DNA of 64,000 bases, from contig NZ_CP090366.1 of assembly GCF_021432085.1 (NCBI RefSeq), forward strand, positions 2,170,001 through 2,234,000, in the 5' to 3' direction. Positions 45,363-57,929 of the stretch are shown in pieces. A model generated the notes under the pieces. The model was not told the origin of the DNA. It saw only the letters and a program-made list of their open reading frames with translations, and did not search any database. Origin of the DNA: Stutzerimonas kunmingensis. Lineage in GTDB: Bacteria; Pseudomonadota; Gammaproteobacteria; Pseudomonadales; Pseudomonadaceae. The stretch's first letter is position 1, and each line of letters begins with the position of its first letter. Made by a program: the position numbers and the translations under genes.

Positions 45363-47135
45363 ATGGCTAACATTCGTACGCTTTCTTTTGACGCCATCAT
45401 CGTCGGTGGCGGTGGCGCCGGTATGCGCGCGGCGCTGCAGCTGTCCCAGTCTGGTCACAAGACCGCTGTGGTCACCAAGGTTTTCCCGACTCGTTCGCAC
45501 ACCGTTTCCGCTCAGGGCGGCATCACCTGCGCCATTGCTTCGGCCGACCCGAACGATGACTGGCGCTGGCACATGTACGATACCGTCAAGGGCTCCGACT
45601 ACATCGGTGACCAGGATGCGATCGAGTACATGTGTTCTGTCGGCCCGGAAGCCGTGTTCGAGCTCGAGCACATGGGCCTGCCATTCTCCCGCACCGAGCA
45701 GGGCCGCATCTACCAGCGTCCGTTCGGTGGTCAGTCCAAGGATTTCGGCAAGGGCGGGCAGGCTGCTCGTACCTGCGCTGCTGCCGACCGTACTGGTCAT
45801 GCGCTGCTGCATACCCTCTATCAGGGCAATCTGAAGAACGACACCGTATTCCTCAATGAATGGTACGCGGTCGATCTGGTGAAGAACCAGGATGGTGCGG
45901 TCGTTGGTGTTATCGCCATCTGCATCGAGACCGGCGAAACCGTTTACATCCGCTCGAAGGCCACTGTTCTTGCAACTGGTGGTGCTGGTCGCATCTATGC
46001 ATCGACCACCAACGCGCTGATCAACACCGGCGACGGCGTGGGCATGGCGCTGCGTGCAGGCGTACCGGTACAAGACATCGAGATGTGGCAGTTCCACCCG
46101 ACCGGTATCGCCGGTGCCGGCGTGCTGGTAACCGAAGGTTGCCGTGGTGAAGGTGGCTACCTGATCAACAAGCACGGCGAGCGTTTCATGGAGCGTTATG
46201 CTCCTAACGCGAAGGACCTGGCTGGTCGTGACGTCGTTGCGCGCTCGATGGTCAAGGAAATCCTGGCTGGTAACGGCTGTGGTCCGGATGGCGACCACGT
46301 GATGCTGAAACTGGATCACCTCGGTGAAGAAGTGCTGCACAGCCGCCTGCCGGGCATCTGTGAACTGTCGAAGACCTTCGCGCATGTCGATCCGGTGACC
46401 GCACCGGTACCGGTCGTGCCGACCTGTCACTACATGATGGGTGGTATCGCCACTAATATTCATGGTCAGGCCATCACTCAAGACGCCAATGGTAATGACA
46501 CCATCATCGACGGCCTGTTCGCGGTAGGCGAAGTGGCTTGTGTATCGGTGCATGGCGCTAACCGCCTGGGCGGCAACTCGCTGCTGGATCTGGTTGTGTT
46601 CGGTCGCGCCGCAGGTCTGCACCTGGAGAAAGCGCTGAAGGAGGGTATCGAACATCGCGGTGCCAGCGAAACCGATCTGGACGTCGCCCTGAGCCGTCTT
46701 GCCGGTCTCAACGAGCGCACCACTGGTGAAGACGTCGCCCCGCTGCGCAAAGAACTGCAGAACTGCATGCAGAACTACTTCGGTGTATTCCGTACCGGCG
46801 AGTACATGCAGAAGGGTATCGCTCAGCTGGTGGACCTGCGCCAGCGTATCGCCAATGTCAAGATCTCGGACAAGAGCCAGGCGTTCAACACCGCGCGCAT
46901 CGAAGCGCTCGAGCTGCAGAACCTGCTGGAAGTTGCCGAGGCTACTGCTATTGCCGCGGAGAACCGCAAGGAATCCCGTGGCGCGCATGCTCGCGAAGAT
47001 TTCGAAGAGCGTGATGACGAGAATTGGCTGTGCCACACCCTGTACTTCCCGGGTGACAAGCGCGTTGCCAAGCGTGCCGTGAACTTCGCTCCGAAGACCG
47101 TTCCGGCATTCGAGCCCAAGGTTCGGACTTATTGA
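45363..47135 (+). CDS. sdhA: Succinate dehydrogenase flavoprotein subunit
   Basis: 590 residues. FAD-containing catalytic subunit oxidising succinate to fumarate on the cytoplasmic face. The Rossmann motif [10 protein letters not shown] begins near residue 15, the covalent FAD histidine is H46 in [12 protein letters not shown], and the catalytic HPTG and [14 protein letters not shown] regions are intact. It begins 3 nt after sdhD. Confidence 0.98.
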   Translation: MANIRTLSFDAIIVGGGGAGMRAALQLSQSGHKTAVVTKVFPTRSHTVSAQGGITCAIASADPNDDWRWHMYDTVKGSDYIGDQDAIEYMCSVGPEAVFELEHMGLPFSRTEQGRIYQRPFGGQSKDFGKGGQAARTCAAADRTGHALLHTLYQGNLKNDTVFLNEWYAVDLVKNQDGAVVGVIAICIETGETVYIRSKATVLATGGAGRIYASTTNALINTGDGVGMALRAGVPVQDIEMWQFHPTGIAGAGVLVTEGCRGEGGYLINKHGERFMERYAPNAKDLAGRDVVARSMVKEILAGNGCGPDGDHVMLKLDHLGEEVLHSRLPGICELSKTFAHVDPVTAPVPVVPTCHYMMGGIATNIHGQAITQDANGNDTIIDGLFAVGEVACVSVHGANRLGGNSLLDLVVFGRAAGLHLEKALKEGIEHRGASETDLDVALSRLAGLNERTTGEDVAPLRKELQNCMQNYFGVFRTGEYMQKGIAQLVDLRQRIANVKISDKSQAFNTARIEALELQNLLEVAEATAIAAENRKESRGAHAREDFEERDDENWLCHTLYFPGDKRVAKRAVNFAPKTVPAFEPKVRTY

Positions 47136-47145
47136 GGTCGACGAT

Positions 47146-47850
47146 ATGTTGCAAGTGAGTGTTTATCGCTACAACCCCGATCAGGACGAAAAGCCGTTCA
47201 TGCAGGATTTTCAGGTCAATACCGATGGTAAAGATCTGATGGTTCTGGACGTCTTGGCTCTGATCAAGGAACAGGATCAGGGTTTCTCCTATCGTCGCTC
47301 CTGCCGCGAAGGCGTGTGTGGCTCCGATGGGATGAACATCAACGGTAAGAACGGTCTGGCTTGCATCACGCCGCTGTCCGCCGTGGTCAAGAACAACAAG
47401 CTGGTCGTACGTCCGCTGCCGGGTCTGCCAGTTATTCGTGACTTGGCCGTCGATATGAGCATCTTCTACAAGCAGTACGAGAAAGTGCGTCCGTATCTGA
47501 TGAACGATACGCCGCCACCGGCTATCGAACGTCTGCAAAGTCCGGAAGATCGCGAGAAGCTGGACGGTCTGTACGAGTGCATCCTGTGCGCTTGCTGCTC
47601 GACCAGCTGCCCGTCCTTCTGGTGGAACCCGGACAAGTTCCTCGGTCCGGCCGCGTCGCTGCAGGCTTATCGCTTCCTGGCCGACAGCCGCGACACCGAA
47701 ACCGAGAACCGTCTGGCAGGTTTGGACGATCCGTTCAGCGTGTTCCGCTGCCGCGGTATCATGAACTGCGTTGACGTTTGTCCGAAGGGATTGAACCCTA
47801 CCAAGGCAATCGGTCACATACGCAACATGCTGCTGCAGAGCGGCACCTGA
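47146..47850 (+). CDS. sdhB: Succinate dehydrogenase iron-sulfur subunit
   Basis: 234 residues. Ligands for the [2Fe-2S] cluster lie in SCREGVCGSDGMNINGKNGLAC. Those for the [4Fe-4S] and [3Fe-4S] clusters lie in CILCACCSTSCPSF and CRGIMNCVDVCPKG. It transfers electrons from SdhA to quinone. Start ATG at 47146, 10 nt after sdhA. Confidence 0.98.
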   Translation: MLQVSVYRYNPDQDEKPFMQDFQVNTDGKDLMVLDVLALIKEQDQGFSYRRSCREGVCGSDGMNINGKNGLACITPLSAVVKNNKLVVRPLPGLPVIRDLAVDMSIFYKQYEKVRPYLMNDTPPPAIERLQSPEDREKLDGLYECILCACCSTSCPSFWWNPDKFLGPAASLQAYRFLADSRDTETENRLAGLDDPFSVFRCRGIMNCVDVCPKGLNPTKAIGHIRNMLLQSGT

Positions 47851-47918
47851 TGACACCCCGGTCGCGAAAGGTTATGCGCTAGCCTGGAATGGCCGGATTG
47901 CGTTACCCGTTACACCTG

Positions 47919-47985
47919 CGGCGCCGAAGTTGAAGCTCGGCGCCGTAGTTTTAGTAGGAATCCCAGCTCACAAAGCCGGGATTCC
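47919..47985 (+). terminator. Tandem hairpins between sdhB and sucA
   Basis: CGGCGCCGA (47919-47927) pairs with TCGGCGCCG (47937-47945), followed by TAGTTTTAG. A second stem GGAATCCC (47957-47964) with GGGATTCC (47978-47985) follows. The first looks like an intrinsic terminator or attenuator, so sdhCDAB and sucAB may be only partly co-transcribed. The remaining ~160 bp before sucA shows no other clear element. Confidence 0.7.
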
Positions 47986-48142
47986 ACTCTGAAAATTTGA
48001 TGACCAGCAGGAGCACCCGGCTTGTGCCCGGGAACTATCTGCGCGGTCCGTAGTGGCTTTACCTGAGTCGCTGCTTCAGAACTTGGGAAGTCATGCTGCG
48101 GTTTCCACGCTGGTGGTGTCTCCTTATCGAAGGTGACCAGAC

Positions 48143-50974
48143 ATGCAAGAAAGCGTAATGCAGCGCATGTGGGACAGTGCCCACCTATCCGGTGGTAACG
48201 CTGCCTATGTGGAAGAGCTTTATGAGCTCTACCTGCACGATCCCAACGCTGTGCCCGAAGAGTGGCGCACTTACTTCCAGAAGTTGCCCTCCGGTGGCAG
48301 CGCTTCAGCCGATGTATCGCACTCGACGATTCGCGACCACTTCGTCCTGCTGGGCAAGAACCAGCGTCGTGCTCAGCCTGTGTCCGCGGGCAGCGTCAGC
48401 AGTGAGCATGAAAAGAAGCAGATCGAAGTCCTGCGCCTGATTCAGGCCTACCGAGTGCGCGGCCATCAGGCAGCACAGCTCGATCCGCTTGGCCTGCAAC
48501 AGCGCACCGTTCCTGCCGATCTGGCGATCAACAACTACGGCCTGACCGACGCCGACCTCGACACCGTGTTCCGCACCGCTGACCTGGCCATGGTCAACGG
48601 CCAGGCCACTCTGCGCGAAATCCTGCAGGCGTTGCAAGAAACCTATTGCCGCACCATCGGCGCCGAGTACATGCACATCGTCGATTCCGAGCAGCGCAGC
48701 TGGTTCGTTCAGCGCCTGGAAAGCGTGCGTGGCCGCCCGGACTTCTCGCCGGAGATCAAGAGCCATCTGCTCGAGCGCCTGACTGCCGCCGAAGGCCTGG
48801 AAAAGTACCTGGGTACCAAGTATCCGGGCACCAAGCGTTTTGGTCTCGAAGGTGGCGAGAGCCTGATTCCGCTGCTTGACGAGATCATCCAGCGTTCTGG
48901 CTCTTATGGCACTAAGGAAATCGTAATCGGCATGGCCCACCGTGGCCGCCTGAACGTGCTGGTCAACACCTTTGGCAAGAATCCGCGCGACCTTTTCGAC
49001 GAGTTCGAAGGCAAGAAGGTCGAGGGTCTGAGCTCAGGTGACGTGAAATATCACCAAGGCTTCTCCTCCAATGTGATGACCCCGGGTGGCGAAATTCACC
49101 TGGCCATGGCGTTCAACCCGTCCCACCTCGAAATCGTTTCCCCGGTGGTCGAGGGTTCGGTGCGGGCTCGTCAGGATCGCCGTTGTGATCCGGTCGGCGA
49201 CAAGGTGCTTCCGGTAACCATCCACGGCGATGCTGCTGTCGCCGGTCAGGGCGTGGTGATGGAAACCTTCCAGATGTCGCAGACCCGTGCTTATCGCACC
49301 GGTGGCACCATTCGCATCGTGGTCAACAACCAGGTCGGCTTCACCACCAACAAGCAGGAAGATGCTCGTTCCACCGAGTACGCAACCGATGTGGCGAAGA
49401 TGATCCAGGCGCCGATCTTCCATGTGAACGCAGACGATCCCGAGGCGGTGCTGTTCGTCACTCAGCTCGCTGTCGACTACCGGATGCAGTTCAAGCGCGA
49501 CATCGTCATCGACCTGATCTGCTACCGCCGTCGTGGTCACAACGAAGCGGACGAGCCGAGCGGCACTCAGCCATTGATGTATCAGAAGATCGCCAAGCAG
49601 CGCACCACTCGTGAGCTGTACGCCGATTCGCTGATCCAGTCCAAGGTGCTGGACGACGAGCGTGTTCAGGCCAAGATCGACGAGTACCGTACGGCGCTCG
49701 ACAATGGGCTGCACGTAGTCAAGAGCCTGGTCAAAGAGCCGAATAAAGAACTCTTCGTTGACTGGCGTCCGTATCTGGGTCATGCCTGGACTGCCCGTCA
49801 TGACACCAGCTTCGATCTGAAGACCTTGCAGGATCTGTCCAACAAGCTGCTGCAGACGCCGGAAGGCTTCGTGGTGCAGCGTCAGGTCTCGAAGATTCTC
49901 GAAGATCGCCAGAAGATGGGTGCGGGCGCGCTCACCATCAACTGGGGCTACGCGGAAGTCATGGCGTACGCCACGCTGCTGTTCGAAGGCCACCCGGTAC
50001 GTATCTCCGGTCAGGACGTCGGCCGCGGCACCTTCTCGCACCGCCATGCTGCGCTGCATAACCAGAAGGACGGCAGTACCTACATTCCGCTGCAGCACCT
50101 CTATGAAGGTCAGCCGCGTTTCGATCTGTACGACTCGTTCCTCTCCGAGGAAGCGGTTCTGGCTTTCGAATACGGTTACGCCACCACCATGCCCAACGCG
50201 CTTGTCGTGTGGGAAGCGCAGTTCGGCGACTTCGCCAATGGCGCCCAGGTAGTGATCGACCAGTTCATCACCAGCGGTGAGCACAAGTGGGGTCGCCTGT
50301 GTGGCCTGACCATGCTGTTACCACATGGCTATGAGGGGCAGGGCCCGGAGCACTCGTCCGCTCGTCTGGAGCGTTACCTGCAGCTGTGCGCCGAGCACAA
50401 TATCCAGGTTTGCGTGCCGACGACTCCGGCGCAGGTCTACCACATGCTGCGTCGCCAGGCGATTCGCCCGCTGCGCAAGCCGCTGGTTGCGCTGACACCC
50501 AAGTCGCTGCTGCGTCATAAGCTTGCGACCTCGACTCTGGAAGAGCTCACCCAGGGTTCCTTCCAGACCGTTATCCCGGAAGTCGACGCGATCGATCCGG
50601 CGAAGGTCGAGCGTGTAATCATGTGTAGCGGCAAGGTCTACTATGACCTGCTGGACAAGCGTCGTGCCGAAGGCCGCGAAGATATCGCCATCGTACGTAT
50701 CGAGCAGCTGTATCCGTTCCCGGAAGAGGATCTGGCCGAAGCGCTCGCGCCTTACCAGAATCTCAAGCACATCGTCTGGTGCCAGGAAGAGCCGATGAAC
50801 CAGGGTGCCTGGTACTGCAGCCAGCATCACATGCGCCGTGTGGCCACCGCACACAAGAAGGAACTGTTCCTTCAGTACGCGGGTCGTGATGCTTCAGCGG
50901 CGCCGGCGGTCGGTTACGCCTCCATGCATGCCGAACAGCAGGAAAAACTGCTGCAGGACGCCTTCACCGTTTAA
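48143..50974 (+). CDS. sucA: 2-oxoglutarate dehydrogenase E1 component
   Basis: 943 residues. Thiamine-diphosphate enzyme that decarboxylates 2-oxoglutarate. Starts with the E2-binding N-terminal segment (MQRMWDSAHLSGGNAAYVEELYELYLHDP). It has the GMAHRGRLNVL, HQGFSSNVMTPGGEIHLAMAFNPSHLE and GQDVGRGTFSHRHA regions of the family. Full length. First gene of the suc set. Confidence 0.98.
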   Translation: MQESVMQRMWDSAHLSGGNAAYVEELYELYLHDPNAVPEEWRTYFQKLPSGGSASADVSHSTIRDHFVLLGKNQRRAQPVSAGSVSSEHEKKQIEVLRLIQAYRVRGHQAAQLDPLGLQQRTVPADLAINNYGLTDADLDTVFRTADLAMVNGQATLREILQALQETYCRTIGAEYMHIVDSEQRSWFVQRLESVRGRPDFSPEIKSHLLERLTAAEGLEKYLGTKYPGTKRFGLEGGESLIPLLDEIIQRSGSYGTKEIVIGMAHRGRLNVLVNTFGKNPRDLFDEFEGKKVEGLSSGDVKYHQGFSSNVMTPGGEIHLAMAFNPSHLEIVSPVVEGSVRARQDRRCDPVGDKVLPVTIHGDAAVAGQGVVMETFQMSQTRAYRTGGTIRIVVNNQVGFTTNKQEDARSTEYATDVAKMIQAPIFHVNADDPEAVLFVTQLAVDYRMQFKRDIVIDLICYRRRGHNEADEPSGTQPLMYQKIAKQRTTRELYADSLIQSKVLDDERVQAKIDEYRTALDNGLHVVKSLVKEPNKELFVDWRPYLGHAWTARHDTSFDLKTLQDLSNKLLQTPEGFVVQRQVSKILEDRQKMGAGALTINWGYAEVMAYATLLFEGHPVRISGQDVGRGTFSHRHAALHNQKDGSTYIPLQHLYEGQPRFDLYDSFLSEEAVLAFEYGYATTMPNALVVWEAQFGDFANGAQVVIDQFITSGEHKWGRLCGLTMLLPHGYEGQGPEHSSARLERYLQLCAEHNIQVCVPTTPAQVYHMLRRQAIRPLRKPLVALTPKSLLRHKLATSTLEELTQGSFQTVIPEVDAIDPAKVERVIMCSGKVYYDLLDKRRAEGREDIAIVRIEQLYPFPEEDLAEALAPYQNLKHIVWCQEEPMNQGAWYCSQHHMRRVATAHKKELFLQYAGRDASAAPAVGYASMHAEQQEKLLQDAFTV

Positions 50975-51043
50975 CCATTTCGTGCAAGGGGCCGCGATAT
51001 CGCGGCCTCGATGTAGAAACCGAATCAATAGGACCCCTGAATA

Positions 51044-52264
51044 ATGGCTATCGAGATCAAAGCCCCTACATTCCCGGAATCGGTTGCCGACGGCACCGTT
51101 GCCACCTGGCACAAGCAGCCGGGCGACGCGGTCAAGCGTGATGAGCTGATCGTCGACATCGAAACCGACAAGGTGGTGATGGAAGTGCTCGCCGAAGCTG
51201 ACGGCGTGCTGACCGAGATCGTCAAGAACGAAGGCGACACCGTGCTGAGCGGCGAGCTGCTCGGCAAGCTGGAGGCTGGTGCTACTGCCGCCGCTGCACC
51301 TGCGCCGGCTGCTGCCCCGGCTCAAACTGCTGCTCCGGCTGCTGCCGCAACCGCAGGTGAAGAGCCAATCCTGGCTCCTGCTGCGCGCAAGATGGCCGAA
51401 GAGAACGGCATCGATCCGAACAGCATCGCCGGTACTGGTAAAGATGGTCGCGTGACCAAGGAAGACGTGGTTGCCGCCGTTGAAGCCAAGAAATCCGCTC
51501 CGGCTGCTGCTGCCAAGCCGGCTGCTCCGGCTGCATCCGCTCCGATCTTCGCCGAGGGCGATCGTGTCGAGAAGCGCGTGCCGATGACCCGCCTGCGTGC
51601 GAAGGTCGCCGAGCGTCTGGTCGAAGCGCAATCCTCCATGGCGATGCTGACTACGTTCAACGAAGTCAACATGAAGCCGATCATGGAGCTGCGTTCCAAG
51701 TACAAGGACCTGTTCGAGAAGACTCACAACGGCGTGCGCCTGGGCTTCATGTCCTTCTTCGTCAAGGCCGCGGTCGAAGCACTCAAGCGCCAGCCGGGCG
51801 TCAATGCTTCCATCGATGGCAATGACATCGTCTACCACGGTTATCAGGATATCGGCGTCGCCGTTTCCAGCGACCGCGGCCTGGTGGTTCCGGTCCTGCG
51901 CAACGCCGAGCACATGAGCCTGGCCGAGATCGAAGGCGGCATCAACAACTTCGGCAAGAAGGCCAAGGCCGGCAAGCTGACCATCGAAGAGATGACTGGC
52001 GGCACCTTCACCATCTCCAATGGTGGTGTGTTTGGTTCGCTGCTGTCGACGCCGATCGTCAACCCGCCTCAGACCGCCATCCTCGGTATGCACAAGATCC
52101 AGGAACGCCCGATGGCTGTTAACGGTCAAGTGGTCATCCTGCCGATGATGTACCTGGCGCTGTCCTATGACCATCGCTTGATCGACGGCAAGGAAGCTGT
52201 GACCTTCCTGGTTACCATGAAGGACCTGCTGGAAGACCCGGCCCGTCTGCTGCTGGATATCTGA
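51044..52264 (+). CDS. sucB: Dihydrolipoamide succinyltransferase (E2 of 2-oxoglutarate dehydrogenase)
   Basis: 406 residues. The lipoyl domain has K43 in [12 protein letters not shown]. An alanine/proline linker (about 80-105), an E3-binding domain ([31 protein letters not shown]), a second linker and the catalytic domain follow, with [13 protein letters not shown] holding the catalytic histidine. It lies 69 bp after sucA. Confidence 0.98.
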   Translation: MAIEIKAPTFPESVADGTVATWHKQPGDAVKRDELIVDIETDKVVMEVLAEADGVLTEIVKNEGDTVLSGELLGKLEAGATAAAAPAPAAAPAQTAAPAAAATAGEEPILAPAARKMAEENGIDPNSIAGTGKDGRVTKEDVVAAVEAKKSAPAAAAKPAAPAASAPIFAEGDRVEKRVPMTRLRAKVAERLVEAQSSMAMLTTFNEVNMKPIMELRSKYKDLFEKTHNGVRLGFMSFFVKAAVEALKRQPGVNASIDGNDIVYHGYQDIGVAVSSDRGLVVPVLRNAEHMSLAEIEGGINNFGKKAKAGKLTIEEMTGGTFTISNGGVFGSLLSTPIVNPPQTAILGMHKIQERPMAVNGQVVILPMMYLALSYDHRLIDGKEAVTFLVTMKDLLEDPARLLLDI

Positions 52265-52278
52265 TAGAAACGTCACGG

Positions 52279-52328
52279 GCTGCAGCTGGTAGGTCAGGCG
52301 AAAGCCGTCCCTGCTGCCTGCAGCTTTT
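52279..52328 (+). other. Structured spacer between sucB and lpd
   Basis: GCTGCAG (52279-52285) pairs with CTGCAGC (52318-52324) and encloses a small GGC-GAAA-GCC hairpin; TTTTGG follows. It could attenuate or be an RNA-processing site between sucB and lpd. Confidence 0.5.
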
Positions 52329-52337
52329 GGCTTTTAG

Positions 52338-53795
<1,458 letters not shown>

Positions 53796-53815
53796 TCGGT
53801 TTCGTGCTGTACCCG

Positions 53816-53849
53816 GGCCCGACGTATCTGTGGATACGCCGGGCCTTTT
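53816..53849 (+). terminator. Rho-independent terminator after lpdG
   Basis: GGCCCG-A-CGTATC (53816-53828) pairs with GATACG-C-CGGGCC (53833-53845) with one A/C mismatch and loop TGTG, then TTTT. It separates the lpdG transcript from sucCD. Confidence 0.88.
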
Positions 53850-53987
53850 GCAAACTGCAGATTCGAAAAGGATTGCAGGTCGCTGAGAGGTATCGTGAAT
53901 TCGCAGATAGTTTTCAGCGACTTGTGAGGGGGCACGGCGGCTCGTCGTGCCGTAAATGCGCCAATACCAAACCAGACGGTAGAAAGC

Positions 53988-55153
53988 ATGAATCTTCACG
54001 AGTACCAAGGTAAACAACTGTTCGCTGAATACGGTCTGCCCGTGTCCAAGGGTTACGCAGTCGATAGCCCGAAGGAAGCAGCGGAAGCCTGCGACAAGAT
54101 CGGCGGAACGCAATGGGTGGTCAAAGCCCAGGTGCATGCCGGTGGACGTGGCAAGGCAGGTGGCGTAAAGCTGGTTCGCAGCAAGGATGAAGCACGGGCG
54201 TTTGCCCAGCAGTGGCTTGACAAGCGTCTGGTGACCTATCAGACCGACGCCAATGGTCAGCCAGTCAGCAAGATCCTTGTCGAGGCTTGTACCGATATCG
54301 ACAAGGAGCTCTATCTGGGCGCCGTGGTTGATCGCGCGAGTCGCCGGGTCGTGTTCATGGCCTCCACCGAAGGTGGCGTGGATATCGAAAAAGTCGCTCA
54401 CGACACGCCTGAGAAAATCCTCAAGGCCACCATCGACCCGCTGGTCGGTGCACAGCCGTTCCAGGCGCGCGAGCTGGCATTCCAGCTGGGTCTGAAGGGC
54501 GATCAGGTCAAGCAGTTCGTCCATATCTTCGTCGGCCTTGCCCAGCTGTTCCAGGACTATGACCTGGCCCTGCTCGAAGTGAACCCGCTGGTGATCAAGA
54601 AGGACGGCAACCTGCATTGCCTGGACGCCAAGATCAACATCGACAGCAACGCCATCTATCGTCAACCCAAACTGCGCGACATGGCCGATCCGTCTCAGGA
54701 CGATCCGCGCGAGGCCCACGCGGCCAAGTGGGAGCTCAATTACGTAGCGCTCGACGGCAACATCGGTTGCATGGTCAATGGTGCGGGCCTGGCCATGGGC
54801 ACCATGGATATCGTCAACCTGCATGGCGGTGCGCCGGCGAACTTCCTCGACGTGGGCGGTGGTGCCACCGAGGAACGCGTGACCGAAGCGTTCAAGATCA
54901 TTCTCTCCGATAGCAATGTCGCGGCCGTTCTGGTGAACATCTTCGGCGGCATCGTGCGATGCGACATGATCGCCGAAGGCATTATCGGTGCCGTTCGCGA
55001 AGTGGGCGTCAAGGTACCGGTGGTGGTTCGCCTGGAAGGCAACAACGCCGACTTGGGGGCCAAGATGCTGAGTGAAAGCGGTCTGAACATCATCGGTGCG
55101 AGCAGCCTGACCGATGCGGCCATTCAGGTTGTCAAAGCCGCGGAGGGCAAGTA

Positions 55154-55154
<1 letters not shown>
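53988..55154 (+). CDS. sucC: Succinyl-CoA ligase, beta subunit
   Basis: 388 residues. ATP-grasp subunit that pairs with SucD to convert succinyl-CoA to succinate with ATP or GTP formation. Starts [37 protein letters not shown] and [13 protein letters not shown] are family hallmarks. It overlaps the sucD ATG by one base. Its own promoter must lie in the 138 bp after the lpdG terminator. Confidence 0.97.
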
Positions 55155-56038
<884 letters not shown>

Positions 56039-56489
56039 TGTAACGCCCGCCCGGCTGCAGCCGGGCGTTCGAGCTGCTCAGTCTTCGCATGCCCCGAGGC
56101 AGACCTGACGGTTCTGCCTCGGGGCTTTCAGCTTTGGGGTTGGTAATGTTGCAGCTTCAATCGCTGCTTGGTCCCGCGCTTCATCTATCACGCGTTGAGC
56201 GCTTCAACCCTGCGGCGCGACGTTTTTTCGCGGCCAATGCTGACGCTCCGGTCAGCATCCATCGCCGCATCGTGGCATCATTGCCGCTCATTCATACGCT
56301 TGTTCGGTCCACAAGAGCGACAGCGTGCAACGAAGGATTCGGCCCAACCGGCTGAATGACGTTTCCCCTTATCCCTGAAGGAAACCCGTAATCCCATCAT
56401 TCAGGCCAATATGAACCGCTGACCCGTCGCGCTCGTGGCATGTGCGTCGCGTTCATTTATGCCGTCATCCATTTGGTAGTTTTTTCCGC
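56039..56489. other. Intergenic region between sucD and brnQ
   Basis: 451 bp without a supported gene. It holds a 20-bp perfect palindrome CGCCCGGCTGCAGCCGGGCG right after sucD (about 56047-56066), the sucD terminator (56091-56128), and an ATGCTGAC/GTCAGCAT stem (56237-56258). The roughly 230 bp before brnQ shows nothing I can name; an 88-codon frame through it has no recognisable features. Confidence 0.65.
56091..56128 (+). terminator. Rho-independent terminator after sucD
   Basis: GCCCCGAGGCAGA (56091-56103) pairs with TCTGCCTCGGGGC (56113-56125), a perfect 13-bp stem with a 9-nt loop, followed by TTT. Confidence 0.88.
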
Positions 56490-57809
56490 ATGAATCGTTT
56501 GAAAGGTTTTGACCTGCTGGCTCTTGGCTTCATGACATTTGCGTTGTTCCTTGGCGCCGGCAACATCATCTTCCCGCCCAGCGCCGGTATGGCGTCGGGC
56601 GAGTTTATCTGGCAGGCGGCGCTGGGCTTCTTGCTGACAGGTGTCGGGTTGCCGCTGCTGACCGTCGTCGCGCTGGCGCGAGTGGGTGGGGGCATGGACC
56701 GTTTGACCGCACCGCTCGGCAAGGTCGCTGGTACGGTGCTGGCGGTGGCCGTCTACCTGGCGATCGGTCCGCTGTTCGCGACTCCGCGCACCGCCGTCGT
56801 TTCGTTCGAGATGGGCATTGCGCCATTCAGCGGTAACGCCGGCATGCCGCTGTTCATCTACACGCTGGTGTTCTTCGCGGCCATGCTGTTCCTGGTGCTG
56901 AACCCCGGTCAGCTGGTCAACCGTATCGGCAAGTTCATTACGCCGGTGCTGCTGGCGGCACTGCTGGTGCTCGGTGGCGCGGCGATTTTCGCCCCGGCGG
57001 GAGAGGTCGGTGCTGCGAGTGAGAGTTACCGTGCGTCGCCGCTGATCAAGGGTTTTCTCGAAGGCTATCTGACCATGGATACCCTCGGCGCTTTGGTTTT
57101 CGGCATCGTGATCGCCACCGCCATTCGCGACCGCGGTGTCACCGAGCCCGCGCTGGTTACCCGTTACTCGATGATTGCCGGCGTGATTGCTGCGGTCGGG
57201 CTGTCGTTGGTCTATCTCGCTCTGTTCTATCTCGGTGCTACCAGCCAGGGCATCGCCGCCGGTGCGGAGAACGGCGTGCAGATTCTGACGACCTACGTGC
57301 AACACACGTTCGGGACGCCGGGCAGCCTGCTGCTCGCAGTAGTCATCACGCTGGCCTGCCTGACCACGGCGGTCGGCCTGACCACGGCCTGTGGCGAGTT
57401 CTTCAGCGCATTGCTGCCGGTTTCCTATCGCACAGTGGCGGTCGTTTTCGCTCTGTTCAGCCTGCTGGTGGCCAACCAGGGTCTGACGCAATTGATCAGT
57501 GTGTCGGTGCCGGTCTTGGTGGGCCTTTACCCGCTGGCCATCGTCCTGGTTGCTCTGAGCTTGCTGGATCGCTTCTGGGTTTCTCCCTCGCGGGTGTTCG
57601 TGCCAGTCATGGCGGTGACGCTGATCTTCGGCGTTGTCGATGGACTTGCCGCCGCGGGCTTCATCGATTGGGTTCCGGTGCTGTTCACGCAGTTGCCATT
57701 GGCCGATCAGAGCATGGGCTGGCTGGTTCCGGTTCTGGTGATGCTGGTGTTTGCAGTCGTCACTGATCGCCTGCTCAGTCGCGCCGATCAGGCGCAGCAT
57801 CACGCCTGA
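56490..57809 (+). CDS. brnQ: Branched-chain amino acid transport protein (LIV-II type carrier)
   Basis: 439 residues from the ATG at 56490 (MNRLKGFDLLALGFMTFALFLGAGNIIFPPSAGM), the family N-terminus. About twelve membrane helices. BrnQ/BraB proteins are cation-coupled symporters for leucine, isoleucine and valine in the inner membrane. The stretch before the ATG is T-rich with no good ribosome-binding site, so the start could be weak. In P. aeruginosa braB also follows sucD. Confidence 0.94.
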   Translation: MNRLKGFDLLALGFMTFALFLGAGNIIFPPSAGMASGEFIWQAALGFLLTGVGLPLLTVVALARVGGGMDRLTAPLGKVAGTVLAVAVYLAIGPLFATPRTAVVSFEMGIAPFSGNAGMPLFIYTLVFFAAMLFLVLNPGQLVNRIGKFITPVLLAALLVLGGAAIFAPAGEVGAASESYRASPLIKGFLEGYLTMDTLGALVFGIVIATAIRDRGVTEPALVTRYSMIAGVIAAVGLSLVYLALFYLGATSQGIAAGAENGVQILTTYVQHTFGTPGSLLLAVVITLACLTTAVGLTTACGEFFSALLPVSYRTVAVVFALFSLLVANQGLTQLISVSVPVLVGLYPLAIVLVALSLLDRFWVSPSRVFVPVMAVTLIFGVVDGLAAAGFIDWVPVLFTQLPLADQSMGWLVPVLVMLVFAVVTDRLLSRADQAQHHA

Positions 57810-57898
57810 CTTGTTCTCGCGCTGCGCCGTGGCTGACGATAGATCGGTCGCGGGGTAGCGCTGACATTAGGCGCAAGCTTCGGCGACGCGGTGCTGGC

Positions 57899-57904
57899 TA
57901 TAAT
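57899..57904 (+). promoter_or_regulatory. -10 element before the DUF599 gene
   Basis: TATAAT at 57899-57904, about 26 bp before the ATG at 57930. No good -35 lies 16-18 bp upstream, so the promoter may rely on an extended -10 or on an activator. Confidence 0.5.
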
Positions 57905-57929
57905 CGCGTGATGTCTCCGAGGGCGCGCC

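Noticed and set aside
44880..47036. 718-codon open frame antisense to sdhC-sdhA
   Set aside because: It lies opposite strongly coding, conserved sdh genes; its protein has no recognisable domain and reflects GC-rich codon bias.
56089..56355. 88-codon frame between sucD and brnQ
   Set aside because: It begins inside the sucD terminator hairpin, has no ribosome-binding site and no recognisable features.
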